A stretch of DNA of 64,000 bases from Flavobacteriaceae bacterium (GTDB lineage: Bacteria; Bacteroidota; Bacteroidia; Flavobacteriales; Flavobacteriaceae): positions 1 to 64,000 of the forward strand of contig JAQWGQ010000007.1 of NCBI GenBank assembly GCA_029238125.1. Direction: 5' to 3'. The translations under genes were made by a program, and so were the position numbers. The notes beneath the pieces were generated by a model. The model saw only the letters and a list, made by a program, of their open reading frames with translations, did not search any database and was not told the DNA's origin. Shown here one piece after another: positions 42,918 to 52,245 of the stretch (its first letter is position 1; every line of letters begins with the position of its first letter).

Positions 42918-44078
42918 GTGTTGAAAAAAGTCATTCGTCTTCTTGTTCTTGTCCTTGTTAGTCTCTTTGCTGTTTTATGCCTCACTGGAAATGGTTTTGT
43001 TTTTCAACTCGTTGGCAAAGTACTGGAAACTGGACGCACCACGGCCGGGATCGACGATTATTTGTATTTTGACAATGCAGAAATTCCCCCGAGTGACAAC
43101 CCACAAGCTTGGCCTTTGCACGAAGATTATAATCGCACCGCCAGTCAACCCTCGCTCGATCGTCTTCACAAAGAGCTCGGGACCGTGGCCTTTCTGGTCA
43201 TCAAAAACGACTCGATCTGGCATGAATACTATTTTGACGGCTATGGAATCGACTCTAAAAGCAATTCGTTTTCAATGATAAAAACGATTGTTGCTGCGGC
43301 CTTGTTAAAAGCCGTCGAAGAGGGCGATGTGCAAAGCGAAGACCAGAAAGTGATCGACTTTTTACCTTGGCTCGCAGGAGACTATGCCAAAGAAGTCAGT
43401 ATGGGCGATTTGGCAAGTATGTCCTCTGGTCTGAAGTGGAAAGAAGATTATGAGAATTTACTCACCATTACCCCCAGAACCTATGTGGAGAAGGATATGG
43501 CAAGTTTGATGAAAACCATTCCAATTGAAGCCGAACCGGGACAGCGATTCGTTTACCAAAGTGGGAGTACTCAACTCCTGGCCATGGCACTCCAACAAGC
43601 TACAGGTCAACCGATTCGCACACTGCTTCGTGATTATTTCTGGAACCCGATGGGCGTGGAGCACCCAACCTCTTGGGTTCTCGATAGCAAAACCCATGGC
43701 TTGGAAAAGGCCTATTGCTGTTGGAACGCCAATGCACGTGATTTTGCTCGTTTTGGCAAGCTGTTTAAAAACCATGGCGTATGGAACGGAGAGCAACTCA
43801 TCGACTCAACTTTTACCGCAAAAGCCGTACGCCCTCGTTTTGAAACCAGCCCACAATATGGTTATGGTTGGTGGCTTGGTGATGTGGATGGCAAATCGTT
43901 TTTCAGTATGCGAGGACATTTGGGACAATATGTGATTGTCTTGCCAGCGTACGACTTGATTGTCGTGCGACTTGGTCATCGCAGTATGCCCGATTTACCA
44001 GACTCCGATACGCCCGCTGATCTGCCGTTGTTTGTTCGAGAGGCCGTTCAAATGTTAGCCCTTGACAATGAAACTTGA
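42918..44078 (+). CDS. Serine hydrolase (class C beta-lactamase family)
   Basis: SNSFSMIKTIVAAALLKA (SxxK: SMIK), RFVYQSGSTQLLAMAL, GYGWWLGD. Confidence 0.9.
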   Translation: MLKKVIRLLVLVLVSLFAVLCLTGNGFVFQLVGKVLETGRTTAGIDDYLYFDNAEIPPSDNPQAWPLHEDYNRTASQPSLDRLHKELGTVAFLVIKNDSIWHEYYFDGYGIDSKSNSFSMIKTIVAAALLKAVEEGDVQSEDQKVIDFLPWLAGDYAKEVSMGDLASMSSGLKWKEDYENLLTITPRTYVEKDMASLMKTIPIEAEPGQRFVYQSGSTQLLAMALQQATGQPIRTLLRDYFWNPMGVEHPTSWVLDSKTHGLEKAYCCWNANARDFARFGKLFKNHGVWNGEQLIDSTFTAKAVRPRFETSPQYGYGWWLGDVDGKSFFSMRGHLGQYVIVLPAYDLIVVRLGHRSMPDLPDSDTPADLPLFVREAVQMLALDNET

Positions 44079-44781
44079 AAATATTCTTTTTCTCGATATC
44101 GAGACCGTTCCTCTACACCCCAACTATGACGACCTTTCTGAAGAGGCCCAACAGCTTTTTGCCGATAAAACCAGCTACCAGCGAAAAGAAACCTCCGCTG
44201 CTGATTTTTATGAACGAGCTGGCATCTGGGCAGAGTTTGGTAAAATCATTTGCCTATCGGTTGGATATTTCACCTCCTTACAGTCAAAACCACGGCAGTT
44301 TCGTGTGACAAGTTTTTACGGAGAAGAAATCGAGCTTCTCACAAACTTTTCCCAACTGCTCAACAGCCATTTTTCTCGACCTCATCACCGCCTATGTGCT
44401 CACAACGGCAAAGAATTTGACTTCCCCTATATCGCAAGACGAATGATGGTACACGGTTTGGAATTACCACAAGCACTACAAATCGCTGGGAAAAAGCCAT
44501 GGGAAGTTCCTCATCTCGACACCATGGAGCTTTGGAAATTTGGCGACTACAAACACTACACTTCTCTCAAACTACTCACACATACCCTGAATATCCCCTC
44601 TCCCAAAACAGACATCGACGGAAGTCAAGTTGCCCAAGTGTATTATCGGGATAATAATCTGGAACGCATTGTTCGCTATTGTGAGCAAGATGTATTAGCA
44701 GTGGCTCAAGTCATCTTGCGCTTTGCGCGTCACCCCTTACTTGCCGACAATGAGATTGCACATCTAAGCGCAAAAGAATAA
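44068..44781 (+). CDS. PolB-type 3'-5' exonuclease (RNase H-like fold)
   Basis: ENILFLDIETVPL, LCAHNGKEFDFPYIARRM, YCEQDVLAVAQV. Confidence 0.9.
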   Translation: MKLENILFLDIETVPLHPNYDDLSEEAQQLFADKTSYQRKETSAADFYERAGIWAEFGKIICLSVGYFTSLQSKPRQFRVTSFYGEEIELLTNFSQLLNSHFSRPHHRLCAHNGKEFDFPYIARRMMVHGLELPQALQIAGKKPWEVPHLDTMELWKFGDYKHYTSLKLLTHTLNIPSPKTDIDGSQVAQVYYRDNNLERIVRYCEQDVLAVAQVILRFARHPLLADNEIAHLSAKE

Positions 44782-44790
44782 CTTGCAAAC

Positions 44791-46431
44791 ATGCCGAAAC
44801 AAGCATTGGTGACCGTTGAGCAAATGTCCATTCGATTGGGTGGTGTAAAGGTGGTTTCGGATCTCTCTTTTTCAATCCATCACAATGAAATTTTAGGAAT
44901 CGTCGGCGAGTCGGGAAGTGGAAAGTCGGTAACTGCAATGTCACTGATGGGCTTGCTCCCCAATCAGGGTGATTGTTTACACGCAACCCGTATGGATTTT
45001 GCAGATCAATCCCTAATTCCATTTGACGAAAAGCAGTTTCAAGCACTTCGTGGAAAACAAATGGGCATGGTTTTTCAAGACCCGATGAGCGCACTCAATC
45101 CAAGTATGCGCTGCGGAAAGCAAGTTTTAGAAATGCTCGATTTACACAGTCCACACCCCAAAAATGATCATCAAGCATCTATGCTTTCCCTTTTTGACAA
45201 GGTCAAGCTCCCAGATCCCAAGTCCATTGCCAATCGATACCCACACCAACTTAGTGGTGGACAACAACAGCGGGTGTTGATTGCCATTGCAATCGCCTGT
45301 AACCCGAAACTTCTTATCGCAGATGAGCCCACCACAGCACTCGACCCCGAGGTGCAGGAGGAGATTATGGCCTTGCTCAAATCGATTCAGTCCCAAAACA
45401 AAATGAGTATCGTGCTGATTTCTCACGACTTGAATTTGGTACAGCGCTGGGCCGATCGCGTTTTGGTACTCAACAAAGGGGTCTGCGAAGAAATGGGAAC
45501 CGCCAAACAACTTTTTCAACGCCCACAAACGCCATATACCAAAGGACTGATCAATGCGGTCCCACCGGTCGATCAACGTCCAAAACGCCTGCAAACCGTT
45601 CAAGATTTTATTAACGGGAATGCCAAGCCCACCAACGAAACAGTCGCAAGTCGAAAAAAACGCCACAAACGAATCTATGAACAGCCCCCAATCCTAGAAG
45701 TGAAAGGGCTTGAAAAAACTTTTCGACAAGGAAAACAGTCTCATCATGCGTTGCATGAAATCAACTTTTCTCTCTATCCAGGCGAAACCTTAGGACTTGT
45801 CGGTAACTCGGGAAGTGGAAAATCGACCTTGGGGAATTGTCTGCTGAAGCTCACCCAACCCGACAGTGGGGAGATTTATTATTCCGGAACCAAAATCGAT
45901 ACGCTTAAAGGCGCAGCTCTAAAGAAATATCGCAAAGACGTTCAACTGATTTTTCAAGACCCGTTTTCCTCACTAAATCCCAAGCAAAAGGTTGAGAAAA
46001 TCCTAACGGAACCCATGCTGGTACACAACATTGGGGCCAACACAACAGAACGAATCGATCGTGCTATTCAACTTTTAGAACAAGTGGGGTTGGATGCTGC
46101 TCATATGAATGCCTACCCCCATGTGTTTTCAGGGGGGCAACGTCAGCGAATCGGCATTGCACGTGCTTTGGCAGTCGAACCAAAACTTGTTGTGTGCGAT
46201 GAATCCGTTTCGGCTCTCGACCGTTCGGTTCAAGCCCAAGTACTCAATTTGCTCAACGAGCTCAAAGAAACCTATGGGTTTACTTATTTATTTATTGCCC
46301 ACGATCTTGAGGTAGTGCGCTATATGTCTGATCGGATTCTGCATTTGCAAAATGGCAACATCATGACACTTGATGAAGCCGATGCCGTTTATCAGCAAAT
46401 GCGAGATCATCAAGCCCAAAAAACATCGTAA
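44791..46431 (+). CDS. Fused dipeptide/oligopeptide-type ABC transporter ATPase (two ATPase domains)
   Basis: Two Walker A motifs (GESGSGKSV, GNSGSGKST) and two signature motifs (LSGGQQQR, FSGGQRQR). Confidence 0.96.
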   Translation: MPKQALVTVEQMSIRLGGVKVVSDLSFSIHHNEILGIVGESGSGKSVTAMSLMGLLPNQGDCLHATRMDFADQSLIPFDEKQFQALRGKQMGMVFQDPMSALNPSMRCGKQVLEMLDLHSPHPKNDHQASMLSLFDKVKLPDPKSIANRYPHQLSGGQQQRVLIAIAIACNPKLLIADEPTTALDPEVQEEIMALLKSIQSQNKMSIVLISHDLNLVQRWADRVLVLNKGVCEEMGTAKQLFQRPQTPYTKGLINAVPPVDQRPKRLQTVQDFINGNAKPTNETVASRKKRHKRIYEQPPILEVKGLEKTFRQGKQSHHALHEINFSLYPGETLGLVGNSGSGKSTLGNCLLKLTQPDSGEIYYSGTKIDTLKGAALKKYRKDVQLIFQDPFSSLNPKQKVEKILTEPMLVHNIGANTTERIDRAIQLLEQVGLDAAHMNAYPHVFSGGQRQRIGIARALAVEPKLVVCDESVSALDRSVQAQVLNLLNELKETYGFTYLFIAHDLEVVRYMSDRILHLQNGNIMTLDEADAVYQQMRDHQAQKTS

Positions 46432-46454
46432 AGTGATAACTATTTTGAATTGTT

Positions 46455-46462
46455 TACCTTTG
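46455..46462 (+). promoter_or_regulatory. Bacteroidota -7-like element TACCTTTG
   Basis: Matches TAnnTTTG, 16 nt before ATG 46479. Confidence 0.35.
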
Positions 46463-46478
46463 TGATAAATCATCTGTT

Positions 46479-46910
46479 ATGAGTATCATACAAAATATCC
46501 ATTCTTATTGGGCGTATGTCGTTCTCGCAGTCCTAGTCATTGCTATCTTCAATGCCTTTATTGGACGTTTTTCCAATAAACCATTTACGATCAAAGACTT
46601 ACGCATTTCTCTCTTTGCGCTGATTGTCACCCACATTCAATTGCTTATCGGATTGATCCTCTATTTTGTGTCTCCACGCTTCAGTGCTTGGCAGGAAGGT
46701 ATGGGTGCGGTAATGGGCGATAGCACCCTGCGTTTGTACTTGGTGGAGCACCCGATTACCAATGTCCTTGCTGTGGTTTTGATTACCATGGGCTGGTCGA
46801 TGCACAAACGACAATCTGAAAATGGAAAGCGATTTATGCGCATTGGCTTATTTTATTTATTGGGGCTTGTTCTCTTACTCAGCCGTATTCCTTGGTCTGA
46901 ATGGCCCTAA
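46479..46910 (+). CDS. Four-TM membrane protein (cytochrome-b-like in Bacteroidota annotations)
   Basis: 143 aa, hydrophobic helices with conserved-looking His (THIQLLIGLILYF, EHPITNVLAVVLITMGW). Confidence 0.7.
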   Translation: MSIIQNIHSYWAYVVLAVLVIAIFNAFIGRFSNKPFTIKDLRISLFALIVTHIQLLIGLILYFVSPRFSAWQEGMGAVMGDSTLRLYLVEHPITNVLAVVLITMGWSMHKRQSENGKRFMRIGLFYLLGLVLLLSRIPWSEWP

Positions 46911-47105
46911 AAAAGTAAAGGAGCGCAATGCACTCCTCTACCAACCAACCATATTAAACTATGAAAAACTAATAGTAAGCAAAATTTGTATTTGCCTAAG
47001 GCAAGGTAATGACTAAACAGACGCTTAAATCAAAAACATTTGTTAAAGTTTTTTTACATTTCCATATTCACCATTCCTTTTTATCTAGTTTTGTTGGCTT
47101 CTTAA

Positions 47106-48101
47106 ATGAATAACAAGATGACATTTGGAATCCTCGGCAGTGGGAGTTGGGCAACCGCACTTGCCAAAATCCTTTGTGAGCAAAACGATCCCTTGTTTTG
47201 GTATTTGCGAAACGAAAAAACAATCGCACACCTTCAACAAAAAGGAAGCAATCCAAGTTATTTACAAAATGTAAGCTTTAACCCCAATCAGCTCAAACTA
47301 TCCAGCAATATGCGTGAGATTGTGGAACGAGCTGATATACTGATTTTGGCCATTCCTTCGCCTTTTCTTCATCAAAGTTTACAGGAAGTCAAAGACCTTC
47401 TCCCTTCAAAAATCGTGTTTTCGGCGGTGAAGGGGATCGTCCCCGAAAGCAAAGATGTGGTTGGCAAACACCTACACCACGCCTTTGGGGTGCCCAGAGA
47501 TCAAATCGGAGTTATCATGGGTCCTTGTCATGCCGAAGAAGTGGCACTGGAAAAACTATCTTACCTGACGTTGGCCAGCCAAAATCAAGACACCGCAAAT
47601 TCCGTTGCCCAACAAATGACGTGCAGCTATATCCGCACCAAAGTCACCGACGACATCATCGGAGCAGAATATGCAGGTACCCTTAAAAACATCTATGCGA
47701 TTGCCGTGGGTATTGCACATGGCTTGGGCTATGGCGATAACTTTCAAAGTGTGCTGATGAGCAACTCCATTCGAGAACTCAAACGCTTTCTCAAACAAAT
47801 TCACAAGACCAAACGCGATATGTCGCACTCTGTCTATTTGGGGGATTTACTCGTGACTGGATATTCGCTCTTTAGCCGCAATCGGATGCTGGGAACCCTA
47901 ATCGGGAAGGGCTATACGGTCAAGTCTGCCCTGAATGAAATGACCATGATTTCGGAGGGCTATTACGCCTCACATACGGCACATCTATTGACACAGGAAA
48001 TCGATAAATCCTTTCCGATTATGGAGGCCGTTTACCAAATTCTGTACGAGAAAAAATCTGCCAAAAAAGTCATGGCCCAAGTGGCCGAAGGACTGCACTA
48101 G
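47106..48101 (+). CDS. gpsA: NAD(P)H-dependent glycerol-3-phosphate dehydrogenase
   Basis: GILGSGSWATALAKIL, VFSAVKGIVPES, GVIMGPCHAEEVA, GTLKNIYAIAVGIAHGLGYGDN. Confidence 0.96.
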   Translation: MNNKMTFGILGSGSWATALAKILCEQNDPLFWYLRNEKTIAHLQQKGSNPSYLQNVSFNPNQLKLSSNMREIVERADILILAIPSPFLHQSLQEVKDLLPSKIVFSAVKGIVPESKDVVGKHLHHAFGVPRDQIGVIMGPCHAEEVALEKLSYLTLASQNQDTANSVAQQMTCSYIRTKVTDDIIGAEYAGTLKNIYAIAVGIAHGLGYGDNFQSVLMSNSIRELKRFLKQIHKTKRDMSHSVYLGDLLVTGYSLFSRNRMLGTLIGKGYTVKSALNEMTMISEGYYASHTAHLLTQEIDKSFPIMEAVYQILYEKKSAKKVMAQVAEGLH

Positions 48102-49126
48102 CCCAACGCAGAAAATTGCTGTAAAAAGCGGATGTCATTTTCATAAAACATCCGAATATCCTCAATCCCATAAAGCAGCATCGCCATGCGCTCAAGACCC
48201 ATCCCAAAGGCATAACCGGAATAGATTTCTGGATCGATCTTGCAATTGGTCAGTACATTGGGGTCAACCATTCCACATCCCATGATTTCCAACCAACCCG
48301 TTCCTTTGGTAATGCGATAGTCTGCCTCTGTCTCTAAGCCCCAATAAATATCCACCTCCGCACTGGGTTCGGTAAAGGGAAAATAAGAGGGTCGCAAACG
48401 AATTTTGGATTTGCCAAACAAGCTCTTTGTAAAGTATAAAAGCGTTTGTTTGAGGTCGGCAAAAGAAACGTTTTTGTCAATGTATAAGCCCTCCACTTGG
48501 TGAAACACACAGTGTGATCGGGCAGAGATGTCTTCATTGCGAAACACCCGTCCCGGAGAAAGGGTGCGTATCGGGGGGCTGTTGGCTTCCATATGTCGCA
48601 CCTGTACCGATGAGGTGTGCGTACGCAACAACATATCGGGGTTGGTTTGCACAAAAAAGGTGTCTTGCATATCCCGAGCAGGATGGTGTTCGGGAAGGTT
48701 TAAAGCCGTAAAGTTGTGCCAGTCATCCTCGATTTCTGGTCCAGCGGACAAGGAAAAGCCAAGCTGTGAAAAAATATCGATGACCTGATTTCGTAAAATC
48801 GAAATCGGGTGGAGTGAGCCGACGTCTATGGGCTGTCCCGGACGTGAAAAATCGATGGTCGATGCGGTGTTGCTTGACTTGGTGCCAGACGATTTTTTGC
48901 TCTCTTCCAGCTTGTTGGTCGCTGCGATTTTGAGAGCGTTTAGCTGTTGCCCAAAGGCCTTTTTTTGATCATTGGGAACCTCCTTAAAGGAAGCAAAAAG
49001 CCCTGTTAGGATCCCCTTTTTTCCCAAAAACTTGATCCGAAAATTTTCAATCTCTGTGGGGTCATTCGACTGAAAGGCCTCCACTTCGGAGAGATGCGCT
49101 TGGATTTGATCGATCAACTGTTCCAT
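48098..49126 (-). CDS. pheS: Phenylalanyl-tRNA synthetase alpha subunit
   Basis: GSLHPISILRNQVIDIFSQLGF, HHPARDMQDTFF, RVFRNEDISARSHCVFHQVEGLYID, GMGLERMAMLLYGI. Confidence 0.98.
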   Translation of the reverse strand: MEQLIDQIQAHLSEVEAFQSNDPTEIENFRIKFLGKKGILTGLFASFKEVPNDQKKAFGQQLNALKIAATNKLEESKKSSGTKSSNTASTIDFSRPGQPIDVGSLHPISILRNQVIDIFSQLGFSLSAGPEIEDDWHNFTALNLPEHHPARDMQDTFFVQTNPDMLLRTHTSSVQVRHMEANSPPIRTLSPGRVFRNEDISARSHCVFHQVEGLYIDKNVSFADLKQTLLYFTKSLFGKSKIRLRPSYFPFTEPSAEVDIYWGLETEADYRITKGTGWLEIMGCGMVDPNVLTNCKIDPEIYSGYAFGMGLERMAMLLYGIEDIRMFYENDIRFLQQFSALG

Positions 49127-49206
49127 AATCTGCTACAAAAATACAGCTTTCGATTCAGTCCGTATAGACCCTGACAAAAAAAGGGCGAATATATTCTCAA
49201 TCTTCG

Positions 49207-49740
49207 TTGTACATTTGTGTTGTGGAAGTCAATATCTTGGACTTGGTGTTTGGCGGGCTCATCGTTTATGGGGGCTTTAAGGGCTTTCGTAAAGGGGTCA
49301 TTGTGGAACTGACCTCTCTGCTTGCTTTGGTACTGGGCATCTATGGCGCGATCCACTTCTCTGGCTATGTGGCTGACCAACTCGCGAATTATATCGATTG
49401 GGACAAACGCTATGTGGATTTGGCCGCTTTTGGGCTCACCTCGATCGGGATTGTTTTTGGGGTTTCCCTCCTTGGTAAAATGCTGACATCCCTCGCCAAA
49501 CTGGTCATGCTCAATGGTATCAACCGGATGCTTGGTTTGTTGTTTGGCGGGATGAAACTCGCTGTCTTTTCAGGAGTGATTTTAATCTTTTTGATGAAAG
49601 CCAACGCCCTATTTGGGTTTATCCCCACCGAAATCATCGAACAGTCATTGCTTTGTGACTCCCTTCTCGGCCTTGGGGAATGGATTTTTGATTATGTGCC
49701 CGAAGGTAAGGCGCAAATCGATGGGCTACTGGAAGGCTAG
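49207..49740 (+). CDS. CvpA family membrane protein (start probably GTG 49222)
   Basis: VNILDLVFGGLIVYGGFKGFRKGVIVELTSLLALVLGIYGAIHFSG. Confidence 0.9.
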   Translation: MYICVVEVNILDLVFGGLIVYGGFKGFRKGVIVELTSLLALVLGIYGAIHFSGYVADQLANYIDWDKRYVDLAAFGLTSIGIVFGVSLLGKMLTSLAKLVMLNGINRMLGLLFGGMKLAVFSGVILIFLMKANALFGFIPTEIIEQSLLCDSLLGLGEWIFDYVPEGKAQIDGLLEG

Positions 49741-50492
49741 AATGCGATCCGCTGCACATCGCTTTGGGTAAGCCAGCCAGCCGTGCCATTGGCCAATCGC
49801 ACCTTTACCCATTGCTCGACTTGGTCTTCTACCCTGACCTTGGTGCCTTCATGCAGTTGCACCAAAATCTCAGAACGCAAGTTGGGCTCGGAACGGAAGT
49901 CGGTCGTTTGCGCAAAAATAATTGCTTCGGACTGCTGTGCGTCTCGGGCTTGCCTGTCCAAAGCCAACCCAAAACTGCTAACACTCCCCACCACCAACAA
50001 TAGCGACAAGACAAAAAATTGACGTTTCTGCCGAGACTGCCGGCTTTGCAAATACACCGCAAAAGCCAAACACGCCAATGCCAATAACCCAATCACCAAT
50101 CCACTCCACAGTGGGAGAGGTAAAGCACCTGAAATATTCTTGATAAACAAATCAAAGGCATTTGGTGGTAACTGTTCAATAACGTCTATGGTCATGTTTT
50201 GGGCAAAGCGCAAGTTGTGCTGGATGTCCTCGTTTGTGGGGTCGAGTAACTGTGCCTTTTCATAGTTGAGAATACTCGGCGCAATGCGGTTGAGCTTATA
50301 GTGAGCGTTGCCCATATTAAAGTACAATTCAGAAGAATGCAGTCCGAGCTGTACAATGGAATCATAACCCACCAGGGCTTGCTCATAGCTGCCGAGATTG
50401 TAGTTTTTGTTGGCCCTTGAAAATATAGAATCCGGGTTTTGTGCTTGCAGTTGCACCGCCAGTAAGAACAAAAAAATCATGGGCATTCGCAT
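49737..50492 (-). CDS. BatE-like TPR + SH3 domain protein
   Basis: FSRANKNYNLGSYEQALVGYDSIVQLGLHSSELYFNMGNAHYKL; C-terminal SH3 (VQLHEGTKVRVEDQVEQWVKVRLANGTAGWLTQSDV). Confidence 0.9.
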   Translation of the reverse strand: MRMPMIFLFLLAVQLQAQNPDSIFSRANKNYNLGSYEQALVGYDSIVQLGLHSSELYFNMGNAHYKLNRIAPSILNYEKAQLLDPTNEDIQHNLRFAQNMTIDVIEQLPPNAFDLFIKNISGALPLPLWSGLVIGLLALACLAFAVYLQSRQSRQKRQFFVLSLLLVVGSVSSFGLALDRQARDAQQSEAIIFAQTTDFRSEPNLRSEILVQLHEGTKVRVEDQVEQWVKVRLANGTAGWLTQSDVQRIAF

Positions 50493-50493
50493 C

Positions 50494-52245
50494 CTACAAT
50501 TGTTTATCGATTTGTGTTATCATTTTGGCGGTATTGGCATAGTCTTGCTCCATCGCTTTGACAGAGGACGGGGTATAGCGCGCAAACTCACAGTTTTCGA
50601 GCACCGACACAAAGTCGTTTACCAATGATTCTTCTACCCCGATTTGAGAAAGAATATTTTTGATTTTTTCTTTGCTAAAATCCGCCGTTTCCATTTTGAG
50701 TTTGGCTTTGAGGTAGTTGTGCAACGCACGTTCCAGAGCCACATAAAACTCTTCAGAATTGTTGAGGTTTCGCTTGGCTTCAGACAGGTATTTTCGAGCC
50801 ATTCGATTGGCAGTTCGCATCCGTACCCCCTCTGTATCGCCCAAGTGTTTGCGTTGACGACGGGCATAGATCGCAAAAAGCAGAAGCAGACCTAAGGGGG
50901 ATATCCACAACCCATAAAACATTGACGAACCAAAAAAGACCGAAGGAGTGATCGCAACAAAAGAGGTGTCGAGAGCAATAAATTTAAACGGGGTGTCGAT
51001 CGACACTGCTGCTGCTGGTGTCGTTGGGTTCACCGATCGGTTGACGGACGGGCCTTCAGTAACATCCACCAGTTGTTCGGCAGATTTTACCGTTTTATAG
51101 CGTTTTGTTTTTGGGTTGAAAAAGGAGAATTCAACAGCTGGGATAGGGTATTTGCCTTGGTACTGTGGCACAAGCGTATAGCTTTGCGTTACGGAGCCGC
51201 TCATCCCACTTAGATTGCTGCGTATATTTTCTTTGGATTCGGGCTCATATTGCTCGATGGCACTTGGTGTTTGTAGCTTTGGCAGACCAAACAATCGCAA
51301 ATTTCCCCGTCCAGAGATTTTGATTTTTGCTTGTAGGGATTCGTTGGCTTTTAGTTGCTTTTTTGTGGTGGAAAGGTCAATCGAAAAATCTCCAACTGCT
51401 CCGCTAAAATGATCGGGCTGTCCCTCACTCGGTAAGGGCTTGACATTGATGTTGAGGTTTCCTGCCGAAACGAGTTTGGGTACTTGTGTATAGATCACTC
51501 GTTGGAAAAAGTCTCGCTTGCCAGTGGGCACATTGACCGTTACGTCCAAACTCAAAGGTTTGATTTCCAGTTTGCCTGCCCGCTGTGGGTATAAGACAAC
51601 CTTTCGCCATTCGACAAAGTTGTACCGTTCGCCTTTATAAATTGAAGTTGCTACATCTCGATTGGAAATATCCACACTGTAAGACCAAAAGTCATTGTAT
51701 TTGGGCATGTCCACCACGTCTACGTCGGTGGGGTTAACATTCTGGGCAAAATACAGTTTATACACAATCGTAATCGGCTCATTGATATAAGGGTTTCGTT
51801 TGGAAACCTCAGCCACCAAATGCAGCTTTTCATCCACGATGTTTTTGGGATCATTGGGATCTCTCGGAATGGCAACCGCTTCGGTAACGTTAATCGTTAC
51901 TGGTGTGGTTTTATAGGTGTTTCCTTTATATTCGATTTGTGCTTGTTCGATGTCATACACCCCTTGTTGGAGAGGGGTTAAAAAATAGGTATAGGTCATC
52001 GAATAGGTGCGTTTGCCATTGACAAACACATTGCTCACCGATTGCATCGGTCCTGAAATCACACGGAAAGAAGAAAATTTAGGCGGTCTAAAATTGTCCC
52101 CGGACTTATCGATCTTGAAGTCAACGCGCAAACGTTCATTGAGTCCGAGTTGCTTTTTGCTCACAGACACCTCAAAGTTGATCTGCCCCCAGCCAAAAAC
52201 CGAGAACAACAACAGTCCAAAAAGTAAGTGCTTGCTGTTCATCAC
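50494..52245 (-). CDS. batD: BatD family protein
   Basis: INFEVSVSKKQLGLNERLRVDFKID...; 583 aa with signal peptide, one TM near residue 430 and a cytoplasmic tail; Bat operon position. Confidence 0.92.
   Translation of the reverse strand: MMNSKHLLFGLLLFSVFGWGQINFEVSVSKKQLGLNERLRVDFKIDKSGDNFRPPKFSSFRVISGPMQSVSNVFVNGKRTYSMTYTYFLTPLQQGVYDIEQAQIEYKGNTYKTTPVTINVTEAVAIPRDPNDPKNIVDEKLHLVAEVSKRNPYINEPITIVYKLYFAQNVNPTDVDVVDMPKYNDFWSYSVDISNRDVATSIYKGERYNFVEWRKVVLYPQRAGKLEIKPLSLDVTVNVPTGKRDFFQRVIYTQVPKLVSAGNLNINVKPLPSEGQPDHFSGAVGDFSIDLSTTKKQLKANESLQAKIKISGRGNLRLFGLPKLQTPSAIEQYEPESKENIRSNLSGMSGSVTQSYTLVPQYQGKYPIPAVEFSFFNPKTKRYKTVKSAEQLVDVTEGPSVNRSVNPTTPAAAVSIDTPFKFIALDTSFVAITPSVFFGSSMFYGLWISPLGLLLLFAIYARRQRKHLGDTEGVRMRTANRMARKYLSEAKRNLNNSEEFYVALERALHNYLKAKLKMETADFSKEKIKNILSQIGVEESLVNDFVSVLENCEFARYTPSSVKAMEQDYANTAKMITQIDKQL

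Noticed and set aside
46920-46945. Hairpin ggagcgcaatgcactcc after the 46479 gene
   Set aside because: Imperfect stem and no following T-tract; not convincing as a terminator.
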